Position numbers and translations under genes: made by a program. Under the pieces are notes generated by a model, which saw nothing but the letters and a program-made list of their open reading frames with translations, was not told where the DNA came from and made no database searches. DNA of 37,867 bases from Pseudomonadota bacterium (lineage in GTDB: Bacteria; Myxococcota_A; UBA796; SXON01), in contig SXON01000194.1 of NCBI GenBank assembly GCA_005778355.1, positions 1 to 37,867 of the forward strand. The letters are read 5' to 3'. Below, one piece after another: positions 1 through 8,602 of the stretch. Position 1 is the first letter of the stretch; each line of letters opens with the position of its first letter.

Positions 1-1160
1 AGGGCTACATGGAGTCCGGCGAGTTCAGCCGTGGCAAAGAGAGCATTCGAGCCGAGGGTGGCATCGTTCTCGTGGGCAACTTCGACGTGGACGTTCAGCA
101 CCAGCAGCGTGTCGGCCACCTCCTCGGCCCGCTCCCGCCCGAGATGCGCAGCGATACCGCGTTCATGGACCGAATCCACTGCTACTTGCCCGGTTGGGAC
201 ATCCCGAAGCTGAACGACGCGCACAAGACCAACCACTTCGGGCTCGTCAGCGACTTCCTCTCGGAGTGCATGCATGCGCTCCGGAACCAAAGCCGGGTTT
301 CGACCCTGCTCGGCCGCGTGGACTTCGGGGGCGCTCTCTCCGGCCGCGACAAGAGCGGCGTCCACAAGACGGCGAGCGCCCTGCTCAAGCTCTTGTACCC
401 GGACTCCGAGGCCGAGGTCCCGGATGACGATCTGGAGTGGGCGATCCGGCTCGCGTTGGAGTGCCGGCGCCGCGTGAAAGAGCAGCAGAAGCGCATCGGC
501 TCCGCGGAGTTCCGCAACACGCATTTCAGCTACATCCTGGGCCGCGAGGGGGTGGAGAAGTTCGTCAACACGCCGGAGCTGCACAGCGAGAACAGCATCG
601 GCACCGACCCTCTGGAGCCGGGCCAGGTGTGGTGCATCAGCCCCGGAGGCCAGGATGAGCCGGCGGGCCTGTTCCGCATCGAGGCCACCGAGGGGCCGGG
701 ATCAGGGGTCAAGATCCTCAACCGGCCGCCCCCCGCTCCATTCCAAGAAAGCGTCAGGTACGCCGAGCAAAACCTCTACGCTCGGGCCCGCGAGTTGGTG
801 GGCGACAAGGATCCCCGTTCGCACGAGTTTTCGCTCCAGCTCCGGGCCTTCGACGCGACCCGCTCGGGGTCGCAACTCGGGGTGGGAGCCCTGCTCGCGC
901 TGTGCAGCGCGCTCCTCCGCAAGAGCGTGCGCGGCGGACTCGTGGCCGTCGGCGGCGTGAACCTCGGCGGCTCCATCGACACGCTGTTCAACGCCCGCGG
1001 CGTCGTGGAGCTGGCCGTCGAGAAGGGCGCGACGACGATCCTCATGCCGGTGTCGGCGCGGCGGCAGCTCTTCGACCTGTCGGACGACATGGCCGCGAAG
1101 ATCGACGTGGTGTTCTACATCGACGTGCGGGATGCCTTGATGAAGGCGGTGGGGGAGTAG
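1..1160 (+). CDS. brxL: BrxL-like BREX AAA+/Lon-like protein, C-terminal part (5' truncated by window edge)
   Basis: The reading frame is open to the left edge (Gly-Tyr before the first Met at 9), so this is the C-terminal ~385 residues of a larger protein; family members are roughly 650-700 aa. The visible part begins in the second half of the AAA+ module (MESGEFSRG, then DRIHCYLPGWDIPK) and ends in a Lon-like C-terminal domain (AFDATRSGSQLGVGA, VGGVNLGGSIDTL). By recall BrxL is the last gene of type I BREX phage-defence clusters, a ring-forming AAA+ protein that acts on DNA. A Ser lies near the Lon nucleophile position, but a gapless alignment puts Val where Lon has its catalytic Lys, so protease activity is doubtful. 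The rest of a BREX cluster, if present, would lie left of the window. A free-standing Lon-related protein of the same family is the alternative. Confidence 0.82.
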   Translation, partial: GYMESGEFSRGKESIRAEGGIVLVGNFDVDVQHQQRVGHLLGPLPPEMRSDTAFMDRIHCYLPGWDIPKLNDAHKTNHFGLVSDFLSECMHALRNQSRVSTLLGRVDFGGALSGRDKSGVHKTASALLKLLYPDSEAEVPDDDLEWAIRLALECRRRVKEQQKRIGSAEFRNTHFSYILGREGVEKFVNTPELHSENSIGTDPLEPGQVWCISPGGQDEPAGLFRIEATEGPGSGVKILNRPPPAPFQESVRYAEQNLYARARELVGDKDPRSHEFSLQLRAFDATRSGSQLGVGALLALCSALLRKSVRGGLVAVGGVNLGGSIDTLFNARGVVELAVEKGATTILMPVSARRQLFDLSDDMAAKIDVVFYIDVRDALMKAVGE

Positions 1161-1180
1161 ATGCGCGTGCCGACCACCGG

Positions 1181-1186
1181 TAGGAT
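1181..1186 (+). promoter_or_regulatory. TAGGAT element six bases before the ATG (candidate -10 of a leaderless promoter, or weak RBS)
   Basis: TAGGAT is followed by exactly six bases and the ATG at 1193. The same arrangement precedes four other exported-protein genes here. No convincing -35 is seen. AGGA could also serve as a weak Shine-Dalgarno, so both readings stay open. Confidence 0.35.
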
Positions 1187-1192
1187 GCGGTG

Positions 1193-2974
1193 ATGTTCTT
1201 CCTCCTCGCAGGCTGCCTCATCAACACCGAGCTGTACGAACGCCGGAAGGCGGAGCTCACCGACGGCGATGGCGACGGGTACGCCATGGAGGACGAGTGC
1301 GACGACCAGGACGAGGGCGTGCACCCAGGTGCGCCCGAGTCGTGCGACGGCGTCGACCAGGACTGTGACGGCGCGATCGACGAGGACGCCACCGACGTGG
1401 TCGCGTGGTTCGAGGACTCAGATGGCGACGGCCATGGAGACGCAACGACCGAGACGTTTGCCTGTGAGGCACCTGCAGACTTCGTCGCGGCGGATGACGA
1501 CTGCGATGACGCCGATCCAAGAGCATATCCAGACGCGGCGGACGAATGGTACGACGGCGTGGACTCCAACTGCGACGACGCCGACGACAACGACGCGGAT
1601 GGCGACGGTGACCCCTGGGACGAGGCGGGCGGGACCGACTGCAACGACGCAGATGCGAGCGTTTACCTGGACGCGCCGGAGGGTTGGCACGACCTTCGGG
1701 ATGACAACGACTGCGACGGCCGCGTCGATGATCAGGTTCGAGAGCGGCTATCTACCGCTGACCGCTCCGTTGCGCCGCCGGTGGCCGGGGGCCGGTTTGG
1801 CTCGGCTGTGGTGCTCATTCCCGACGCCGATGGCGACGACCTGCGCGACCTCGCGATCTCGGCGCCCGAGGACGCCGGAGCCGGCGCCTACGGCGGCGCA
1901 GTGTACTTTGCGCGGAGCGAGGCGATCAGCGCCGCGAGCAAGCTGGACTTGGAAGCGGAAGGCGGTCGGCTGGTGGGCGCAGCGGGCGACCTGTTCGGAG
2001 CGAGCCTCGCGGCGGGTGCCACCGGGACGGGCACCGCGCTCTACGTCGGGGCATTGGGAGCGGGCGAAGGCGCGGGGGTGTTGTTTGCGTTCGACGAATC
2101 GACGCTGTCGACTCTCGAATCGCCGACCGACACCAGTGCCGCCAGCTCACGTTTGACGGCGCCGGGTGGCGCATCCTACTTCGGCTCAAACCTCGTCGTC
2201 ACCGATCTGGACGGCGACGGCGTGGACGACCTGGCGGTGACGTCCAGCGCGGGCCTGTCCATCTGGCTCGATCCGCCGACCGGCGACGCGGACGGCGACT
2301 CCGCAGACGAGTTCCTCGAGTTCCGACCGGATGGCGCCAGTCATTGGTTCCTCTTGTCGAATCCTGGCGATGCCGATGGGGACGGACTCGGCGACCTGGG
2401 CGTGACGCAGGGAGGCTCGGGCGACGGCGAGGTCGGTGCCGCCCTGTACGCGGGAGCGACGTTCGGGGGGGCGTTCCCGGATGCGGCCTTTGCGACATTC
2501 GTTGGATCGCCGACGTTCGGGGAAACCGCCAACAGCGGCTCAGGGGAACGGGTTGTGATGGCGCTGCTCTGGCAGGCGAGCGCCTACGTCGATCTCGGGG
2601 AGGGGGCGTACGATCCGCTGGTCGACGCGGACTATCAGCTGTTCCGGACGAGTGATGAAGAGGCGTTCTCATCCGCAGTGCACACGAGTCTGGGGATTGC
2701 CGGGCCCGGCTACCTGCTCGGTGCCCCGCTTTCGACGAACGGCGTCGAGCAGGGCGAGTGCGTTTTCTGGCCCGAGTCGGAGTGGCAAGCGGGTGCGTGG
2801 TCTGCCGACATGCAAATTGGCCTACTGGGGGCCGAATCCGGGGACCGCGCTTGCTACAGCCTCGCGATCGGCGACGACTACGACGCGGATGGTGAGCGCG
2901 ACGTGCTCATCGGCGCCGTGCTGGCGGAGGGTGGAGGCGACGAAGGCCGGGTGTATGTCCAATTTGCGCCGTGA
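1193..2974 (+). CDS. Secreted lipoprotein with MopE-type Cys/Asp repeats and FG-GAP repeats
   Basis: About 593 aa. The very short signal peptide MFFLLAGC ends in a lipobox. Residues ~25-180 hold three to four copies of the MopE-type motif (DxDGDG ... DCDDxD ... PxAxExCDGxDxDCDG), a putative Ca/metal-binding repeat common on myxobacterial surface proteins. Residues ~190-590 carry FG-GAP/VCBS-like blades (DADGDDLRDLAISAP, VTDLDGDGVDDLAVTSS, GDADGDGLGDLGVTQ), which suggest an integrin-type beta-propeller. Likely a surface-anchored, calcium-binding adhesin or structural protein; no enzymatic motif is seen. The start is ATG 1193; a GTG lies just before it at 1190. The 3' end overlaps the next gene by 20 bp. 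A related architecture occurs at 10694-12238. Confidence 0.8.
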   Translation: MFFLLAGCLINTELYERRKAELTDGDGDGYAMEDECDDQDEGVHPGAPESCDGVDQDCDGAIDEDATDVVAWFEDSDGDGHGDATTETFACEAPADFVAADDDCDDADPRAYPDAADEWYDGVDSNCDDADDNDADGDGDPWDEAGGTDCNDADASVYLDAPEGWHDLRDDNDCDGRVDDQVRERLSTADRSVAPPVAGGRFGSAVVLIPDADGDDLRDLAISAPEDAGAGAYGGAVYFARSEAISAASKLDLEAEGGRLVGAAGDLFGASLAAGATGTGTALYVGALGAGEGAGVLFAFDESTLSTLESPTDTSAASSRLTAPGGASYFGSNLVVTDLDGDGVDDLAVTSSAGLSIWLDPPTGDADGDSADEFLEFRPDGASHWFLLSNPGDADGDGLGDLGVTQGGSGDGEVGAALYAGATFGGAFPDAAFATFVGSPTFGETANSGSGERVVMALLWQASAYVDLGEGAYDPLVDADYQLFRTSDEEAFSSAVHTSLGIAGPGYLLGAPLSTNGVEQGECVFWPESEWQAGAWSADMQIGLLGAESGDRACYSLAIGDDYDADGERDVLIGAVLAEGGGDEGRVYVQFAP

Positions 2975-4781
2975 ACGGTGGGCCGTGCTGGCCGCGTCGC
3001 TCGCGCTCGTCGGGGCGGTCGCTGCTCTGCTGGCCGCGTCCCAAGCCGTCATCGGCGGAGAGTGGGCCTTTCCTCTTGACGACTCCTACATTCACGCAGC
3101 GCTCGCACGCACGTTGGCCCAGTCTGGCACCTGGGGCATCCGCGAGGGACTGTTCGCCTCGGCGTCGTCGTCACCCGCCTTCACCGCGCTACTTGCCGGC
3201 CTGTTCGCGCTCGTCACGCCGACGTTGTGGTTGCTGCTTGCGGTGAACATCGCCGCCGGGGTTGCCGTCCTGGCTCTCTCAGCCAGGCTGGCACCGGAGC
3301 GCCAGGTTCTCACGCTCGCCGCTGTGCTTGTCCTAGGGCCGCTGCCCTACCTCGCAGGTCTTGGAATGGAGCACGTCTTGCACGCCGCGCTCGTCCTCGG
3401 AATCGTCGTCCTCGCGGATGACATGCCCGTTGGGCGCAAGCGGGCGCTGCTCCTCGGATTGTGTGGGACCGCCCCCTTGGTTCGCTATGAGTCCCTGTTC
3501 GTCGTCGCAGCCCTCGCGGCCGTGTTCTGGACCGAGCAGCAGCGCGGGCTTGCAACCGCCATCGCGGGGGCCGGCGCATCCCTCGTGGGCTGCTTCGGGC
3601 TCTGGAGCGTGGCGCTCGGCGGTTTTGCAGTGCCGAACAGCCTCTTGATGAAGTCCGGATTGGTGGATGGTTTCGCGGACCAGCTCCGCCGCAACATCGG
3701 CGAGGGCGCCCCGGTCCTGGTGTTGGCGATCTCTGCGCTCGCGCTCGCACCGACCCCACGCGACCAACGTCGGGCGGTGTTGTTCGCTGCGTGTGCGGCT
3801 CTGCAAGTGGGGCTCGCGGGAATCGGGTGGTTGTATCGTTACGAGGGCTGGCTGGTGATCTGGGGGCTGGTCCTGGTCGTCCCGCTCCTGCTCTCCGGCA
3901 CCGGGAACCTGTCGTGGCGAGCCTGCCTCCTGGTGGCCGCGCTCGGACCGTGCTCCTGGCGGGCATGGCAGGCCTGGGCATGCTTCGCCCCCGCCAGCTT
4001 GGCGGTTCACGCTGGTGACGGCGCACTATCAAGGATGGTAGGGTCGAATTTCCCCTCGTCGCCGATCGCGGTTCACGACATCGGAATTCTGGCGTGGAAT
4101 ACCTCTGCACCGATCCTCGACCTCGCCGGGCTAGCGAGTACGGAGGTGACGCACCTTCATGTCGAGCACGACCTCGGCGGGGACTCGCTCGACAAGCTCG
4201 TGCGAGCGCAGGGAGTGCAAATCGCCTGGGCGGACGAGCATTGGCTGCCTTCCGACCTTCCGGCATCGTTTATCGAAGTAGGCACGGTCCGCTTCCCCGT
4301 CCCAGGAGGGTCGGTCGCGACCACCCACGTCTGGGTGACCCGCCCCGAACTGGGCGATTCGGTCGGGCGGGCCTTGCTCGAATTGTCCGCTCGCGAATCC
4401 CATAGTCAGATTTCGGTCACCCAGGCGGCGATTGTCGAGCTCGACGCGGTGACCTGCGAAGGTGTGGCGGTACGGCGTGAGCCGACAGAGATCGCCTTCT
4501 ACTCGGATGGGAGGGCGCATTTCGTCGCTCCGCTGGATGGCGTCGTCACGGTTGTGACGCGTGGCACGCCGGCGAACGGGCGTGGGCCGATCCTCCGGGT
4601 GCGGGCAGGGGATAGGTCGGAGGAAATCGTCGCCACAGTTGAACCACGCCAGACGCTCGGTCCGGCGGTCAAGGCCGGCGAACTCGTCGAGTTGCTGTTC
4701 GCAGACGACGCGGTCGACGCCAGTGGCAACGACCGCAACCTGTGGGTCGGCAAGTTGCAGGTCGTGCCTGAGTCTATGTGA
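2955..4781 (+). CDS. GT-C type membrane glycosyltransferase-like protein
   Basis: About 608 aa from ATG 2955, which has GAAGG at 2942-2946 and overlaps the preceding gene by 20 bp. The frame is open further upstream, but that part is antisense-like coding inside the lipoprotein gene. One N-terminal membrane helix (residues 9-31) is followed by an Asp-Asp pair in the first periplasmic loop (FPLDDSYIHAALAR, D42-D43), the usual signature of GT-C enzymes that use polyprenyl-phosphate sugars. Many hydrophobic segments follow to about residue 340, then a soluble C-terminal domain of ~250 aa. It probably transfers a sugar from a lipid carrier to an envelope glycan or protein at the outer face of the inner membrane. 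The acceptor cannot be told from sequence. Confidence 0.66.
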   Translation: MSNLRRERWAVLAASLALVGAVAALLAASQAVIGGEWAFPLDDSYIHAALARTLAQSGTWGIREGLFASASSSPAFTALLAGLFALVTPTLWLLLAVNIAAGVAVLALSARLAPERQVLTLAAVLVLGPLPYLAGLGMEHVLHAALVLGIVVLADDMPVGRKRALLLGLCGTAPLVRYESLFVVAALAAVFWTEQQRGLATAIAGAGASLVGCFGLWSVALGGFAVPNSLLMKSGLVDGFADQLRRNIGEGAPVLVLAISALALAPTPRDQRRAVLFAACAALQVGLAGIGWLYRYEGWLVIWGLVLVVPLLLSGTGNLSWRACLLVAALGPCSWRAWQAWACFAPASLAVHAGDGALSRMVGSNFPSSPIAVHDIGILAWNTSAPILDLAGLASTEVTHLHVEHDLGGDSLDKLVRAQGVQIAWADEHWLPSDLPASFIEVGTVRFPVPGGSVATTHVWVTRPELGDSVGRALLELSARESHSQISVTQAAIVELDAVTCEGVAVRREPTEIAFYSDGRAHFVAPLDGVVTVVTRGTPANGRGPILRVRAGDRSEEIVATVEPRQTLGPAVKAGELVELLFADDAVDASGNDRNLWVGKLQVVPESM

Positions 4782-5062
4782 CCGCTCGCGCCCAGTGCCG
4801 AGGCGGTGCGACAACGCATGTGACGCCTACAACGAAGCTTCCCCCCGACATTTCGGCCGCCGTACCCCCTCGTCCCTGATCTCGATGCTCCATTGTCGAC
4901 ATGAACCGTTTGGCGGGCCGGGGGGTGCTTGGTGAGCCCCGCCCCACGGCCCCCGCAGTGGCCGCCTTCTCGATTTGCTCCACGCCGATCCATCCGATGC
5001 ATCCAGGCGTAGTGTAGTCATCGCCTGAGCGATCCCCCGGTGCCAACCGCTCGCCCCTCCCC
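4782..5062. other. 281-bp intergenic stretch with no recognised feature
   Basis: It lies between two plus-strand genes. No tRNA, terminator with a U-tract, repeat or convincing ORF is visible. TAGTGT at 5011-5016 could be a -10 element for the downstream gene, but no matching -35 was found. Confidence 0.4.
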
Positions 5063-5839
5063 ATGAGCTACCCCGCGTGGCTCGCGTTGCTCTCAGCCGT
5101 CGTGGCCCTCGGTGAGCGCCTCTCACCAGCCCGACCATCGCAACCGACGCTCCGCAAGTCGTTACCCTGGGACATCGTCTACCTAGTGTTCAATGGGCAC
5201 TTCCTGGGTGCCGGGCTCGCGGTCAGCTTCGCGTACATGCTGGCCCCGGTCCTCGACGGCTCCGGCGTGTCGGCCCTCCTCGACCGCTCGTGGATCTCGG
5301 GATGGCCGCTCGCTGCGCAGGCTGCCGCGGCGGTGATCGGTCTCGACTTCATCCAGTGGAACGTGCACCGGCTCCTGCACGCGGTGCCCGCGCTCTGGCG
5401 CTTCCACCAGGTGCATCACTCCGTGGTCGACGGGGAGATGGGCTGGATCGTGTCGTTTCGTTTCCACTGGATGGAAGCGGTGATCTACAAGACGGCGCAG
5501 TACGTGCCGCTGGCGCTGCTCGGCTTCTCGGGCGAGGCGCTCATGATCCACGCGGTGCTCGGGACGCTGGTGGGGCACCTCAACCACGCCAACCTGGACT
5601 GGGGCCACGGCCCCTGGCGCTTTGTGCTCAACAGTCCCCGCATGCACATCTGGCATCACGACTTCAACGCTTCGCCGACCCGGAACTTCGGCATCATCTT
5701 CTCGTCTTGGGACTGGATGTTCGGCACGGCCATCCTTCCCGATCATCCGCCGGCTCGGCTCGGTTTCCCCGGTGTCGAGACCCTGCCCCCTGACTTTTTG
5801 CGCCGCAGCCTGTGGCCGCTGCGCATTGGAGACCGATGA
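5063..5839 (+). CDS. Fatty acid hydroxylase / sterol desaturase family protein
   Basis: 258 aa integral membrane di-iron oxygenase. The three histidine clusters of the family (PF04116) are intact: HRLLH (H102-H106), HQVHH (H115-H119) and HIWHH (H195-H199), with extra His at 172 and 175 (GHLNHAN). Hydrophobic segments precede and separate them. The family hydroxylates or desaturates lipid or sterol substrates in membranes; the substrate here is unknown. Its stop overlaps the ATG of the next gene by four bases, so the two are almost certainly co-translated. No Shine-Dalgarno is obvious before ATG 5063. Confidence 0.85.
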   Translation: MSYPAWLALLSAVVALGERLSPARPSQPTLRKSLPWDIVYLVFNGHFLGAGLAVSFAYMLAPVLDGSGVSALLDRSWISGWPLAAQAAAAVIGLDFIQWNVHRLLHAVPALWRFHQVHHSVVDGEMGWIVSFRFHWMEAVIYKTAQYVPLALLGFSGEALMIHAVLGTLVGHLNHANLDWGHGPWRFVLNSPRMHIWHHDFNASPTRNFGIIFSSWDWMFGTAILPDHPPARLGFPGVETLPPDFLRRSLWPLRIGDR

Positions 5840-6522
5840 ACCATCCCCTTTTCCCCACCCGGTTCGCGGGGGGCGCGCTCGTCTTCGGCGCCGTTCTCGC
5901 CCTCCTGGGCTTCTTCGTGCGTCCGGTGGCCAACGACAAGAGCTTCACGGTTGACGACATCCTCGCCATCGAGACCGCGTCTGGCGTGTGGGTCATGTCC
6001 TTTCGCATGCTGGTTTTCGGGCTTTTCGTGCGCCTCGCTGGGCTGGTGTCACTCGCGACCTTCGCGCGCGCGGCCGGTGCGCGAGCCGTCGTGGTGCCCG
6101 GAGTGGCGATCAGCGCCGCTGGCCTCCTGGTGAGCGCGATGGTGCAGGGCTACTACATGGACATCGCGCTCCATGGCGCTTGGCGCTTCGCGCAGGAGTC
6201 CAGCGCCCAGGGACGCGAGGCGATCTTGGCGAGCTGGCTGCCGGTCGACGAGTGGGTGTCGTGCCTCGGCCGCATGGGGCTCATGTTCCTCGGGCTCGGC
6301 TCGGTGGTGCTCGGCCTGGGCCTGCGCGCCGAGGTGCCCGCGGTCGTCGGGTGGGGGCTCGTTGCCGTGGGCTTTGCGGGGATGATGGGTATCTTCGCGC
6401 TGCCGGGGAGTGCCGACGTGCAGACGGCGAGCTTCGTGGGACTTGCGCTTGCGCACGGGCTCCTCGGGACGGTGCTCGCGATGCAGCAGATGGACTCCGC
6501 TCGGAACGCGTCGCCGGCCTGA
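5836..6522 (+). CDS. Small polytopic membrane protein, unknown function
   Basis: 228 aa. ATG 5836 overlaps the hydroxylase stop (ATGA), implying translational coupling. About six hydrophobic segments are visible, for example ALVFGAVLALLGFFV near the N-terminus, then VVVPGVAISAAGLLVSAMV, LMFLGLGSVVLGLGL and VVGWGLVAVGFAGMMGIFAL. There is no signal peptide distinct from the first helix and no catalytic motif. I do not recognise the family. The coupling suggests a role connected with the hydroxylase, such as a membrane partner or lipid-related function, but this is only context. It ends 45 bp before the convergent WD40 gene. Confidence 0.6.
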   Translation: MNHPLFPTRFAGGALVFGAVLALLGFFVRPVANDKSFTVDDILAIETASGVWVMSFRMLVFGLFVRLAGLVSLATFARAAGARAVVVPGVAISAAGLLVSAMVQGYYMDIALHGAWRFAQESSAQGREAILASWLPVDEWVSCLGRMGLMFLGLGSVVLGLGLRAEVPAVVGWGLVAVGFAGMMGIFALPGSADVQTASFVGLALAHGLLGTVLAMQQMDSARNASPA

Positions 6523-6567
6523 ACTTCGTCTCCCGGTGGCGGAAATCGATTGGAGTGAACGGCGCAG

Positions 6568-8559
6568 TCAGTGAATCGGAAGGCGCAAGACAACCCCGCG
6601 CGCCGTGCCCACGAGGAGATCCTGATCCCCGCGCGTGAACGCGAGGGAGGTCGGCCGGTCGGGCACGCAGGCGAGGTCGACGTCCAGGCGCACAGCGTGG
6701 TCGCCCTGCGCGAGCACCCGCACTCGGCCGGCAAAGCTCGCGACCGCGTACAACGTTTCCCCCGCCGCCACCGGACGGTCTTCACCGAGGTCGTGCCGGA
6801 CCGTGCCGGCGATGGTGTCGTACACCACGGCGCGGTGCCGACCGCTGGCCAGGAGTCCACCATCGGCGAACCAGCCCAGGGGCGAGGTCCACGCGTCGTC
6901 GGTCGCGATGCGGCGCTGGATCCGCCCGGTGGCCGCGTTGACGATCTGGAGGTCTGCGGCTGACGCGTCGCCTGAGAGTACCACCTGCTTGCCGTCTGGT
7001 GACCACGTCGCACCCGACCAAAGTGGCCGCCGGGTGGCCACCCTCCAGCTGGTGGCCCCGGTACGCGCGTCGAGCCGGGCGGTACCGTCACGGGGCGCCG
7101 CCACGAGCAGCGAACGACCATCGGGAGAGAAGACCGGCGTGAAGCGTCCAGCCGACGCCGGGCGCGACCAGATCTCCTCGCCGGTGTCGGCGTCGATGAG
7201 CCGGGTCCCGACATCGTCATCAATGGCGATCCGCCGCCCGTCTGGCGACAGCGCGGCGTCGTCCGCGGTCACGCGGTGGCGCGCGACCAGTTCACCCTCG
7301 GCCACGTTCCAGACGAGGACGTCTCCCTGTCCAGGCCACGTGATCGCGCGCTTGCCGTCGGCGGACAGTGAGATACCCTCGACGCCGCGGCGATGCCCAG
7401 GCCACTCGCCGGGGACGCGCTCGGTGCCCAGCGTGTTCCAGAGGTCCGCCTTCCCGTAGAGGTCGGTGCCCAGAATCACGGAGCCGTCCGGCGCCCACTC
7501 GCCCGTCGGTGCGCGCGCCGGCGCCTCCCGCATGGCGGCACTGGCGCGGTCGAATAGGCGCACCTCGGTGCCGTCACCGATCAGCAGGAGCGCGCCGTCG
7601 GGAGAGACGTCGAAGACCGAGGGCCACCGCCAGGCATGACGTGGGTGGACGAAGCGCTTGATCTCGGTGCCGGTCGCCGGATCGAGCTCCACGACCGCGT
7701 TCGCGAGGGTCACGAGCAGGGCGCCACCGTCCGAGCGCGCGGCCGAGACGTCGCCGTCGTATGACCACCGGGGGTTCCAGTCAGGCAGGGCGTAGGCTCG
7801 CAGGACGTGGTCCTCGCGCACCCAGGCGGTGGTCCCGCTGCCATCGATGGCGAGCAGGTTGACCCCGCCCACGTGCAACTGGCGCTCGGTTGCCCCCGTC
7901 TCTGGATCGTGCCACAGCAAATCGCCGCCTCGCTCCGCGCCGCTACCCTGGTGGAAGAGCGAGTTGTCCGGCCCCTGCTGGGGGGCGGTGTACGCGTAGG
8001 CGAGCAAGGTGCCATCGTCGAGAACCGTGAGGGAGACGAGAGGATCGGGATCTTCGAACACTGTGCGCGACGTGCCCTCGTTGAGATCCCACGCCGACAC
8101 CCGGTGGCCCGGCCCCTGCAGGTAGGCCGTGCGGCCGTCCGGTGACACCCCAAGAAGCGTGTGGGAGGCGTCCATTGCGCTGCCAACCGGCAGAGCAATG
8201 CGGCGCTCCTCGGCGCCTCCCGCGACGTCCCAGACGACGAGCGTGTCGCCGCCGTAGCCGAGCACCCGCCCGCCGGGCCCGGCGAAGCGCCGACGCGGCG
8301 TGTCGAGGGCGTAGCGCCCCCAGACGGCGGCGAGTCCTGCGACGCACTGAGTGGCCCGTGGGAGCGGCTCGGGTACGGTGGCTCGAACACGATCCAGGAG
8401 CGTGGGCGCGGCGGCGCTCGCGGCACACCCGGTGGACAGGAGAATCAGTAGTGGCGCGCCGCCAGCGGTGACTGCCCCGCGACCGCGCTCGATCGGCGCC
8501 CGGGTCGCGCTTGGCCATGCAAGGGAAAAGGCGCCTCCAAGGCCACGCGAGCATAACAC
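6568..8559 (-). CDS. WD40-like beta-propeller lipoprotein
   Basis: About 663 aa if the GTG at 8559 is the start. A hydrophobic stretch with lipobox LILLSTGC precedes a long chain of propeller blades, each with an SPDG-like turn and an aromatic/acidic end: SPDGRTAYLQG ... AWD, SPDGALLLIGDG, APDGSVILG, SADGKRAITWPGQG ... VWN, SPDGRRIAI, SPDGRSLLVAA, SPDGKQVVLSG. It is probably a lipid-anchored periplasmic or surface protein-interaction scaffold. The start is uncertain: there is no ATG in frame near the signal, and GTG 8559 gives an unusually long (about 44-residue) signal. A rarer start further in (Ile-Glu-Arg) is possible. It lies 43 bp after the serine hydrolase gene on the same strand, so the two are probably one operon. 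Confidence 0.72.
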   Translation of the reverse strand: MLCSRGLGGAFSLAWPSATRAPIERGRGAVTAGGAPLLILLSTGCAASAAAPTLLDRVRATVPEPLPRATQCVAGLAAVWGRYALDTPRRRFAGPGGRVLGYGGDTLVVWDVAGGAEERRIALPVGSAMDASHTLLGVSPDGRTAYLQGPGHRVSAWDLNEGTSRTVFEDPDPLVSLTVLDDGTLLAYAYTAPQQGPDNSLFHQGSGAERGGDLLWHDPETGATERQLHVGGVNLLAIDGSGTTAWVREDHVLRAYALPDWNPRWSYDGDVSAARSDGGALLVTLANAVVELDPATGTEIKRFVHPRHAWRWPSVFDVSPDGALLLIGDGTEVRLFDRASAAMREAPARAPTGEWAPDGSVILGTDLYGKADLWNTLGTERVPGEWPGHRRGVEGISLSADGKRAITWPGQGDVLVWNVAEGELVARHRVTADDAALSPDGRRIAIDDDVGTRLIDADTGEEIWSRPASAGRFTPVFSPDGRSLLVAAPRDGTARLDARTGATSWRVATRRPLWSGATWSPDGKQVVLSGDASAADLQIVNAATGRIQRRIATDDAWTSPLGWFADGGLLASGRHRAVVYDTIAGTVRHDLGEDRPVAAGETLYAVASFAGRVRVLAQGDHAVRLDVDLACVPDRPTSLAFTRGDQDLLVGTARGVVLRLPIH

Positions 8560-8602
8560 AGGCGCCGACCCTGCGGTCTCGCTGTCCCCCGCCGGACCCC
8601 GT

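Noticed and set aside
2652..2954. The upstream 101 codons of the ORF containing the GT-C gene
   Set aside because: They overlap the lipoprotein gene in another frame and are low-complexity; ATG 2955 has a good ribosome binding site and starts directly before the first membrane helix.
8460..8560. A frameshift at the 5' end of the WD40 lipoprotein gene, since an ATG exists in another frame near 8518
   Set aside because: The ATG frame gives an Arg-rich peptide without a hydrophobic core. The lipobox frame is open back to a GTG at 8559, so no frameshift is needed.
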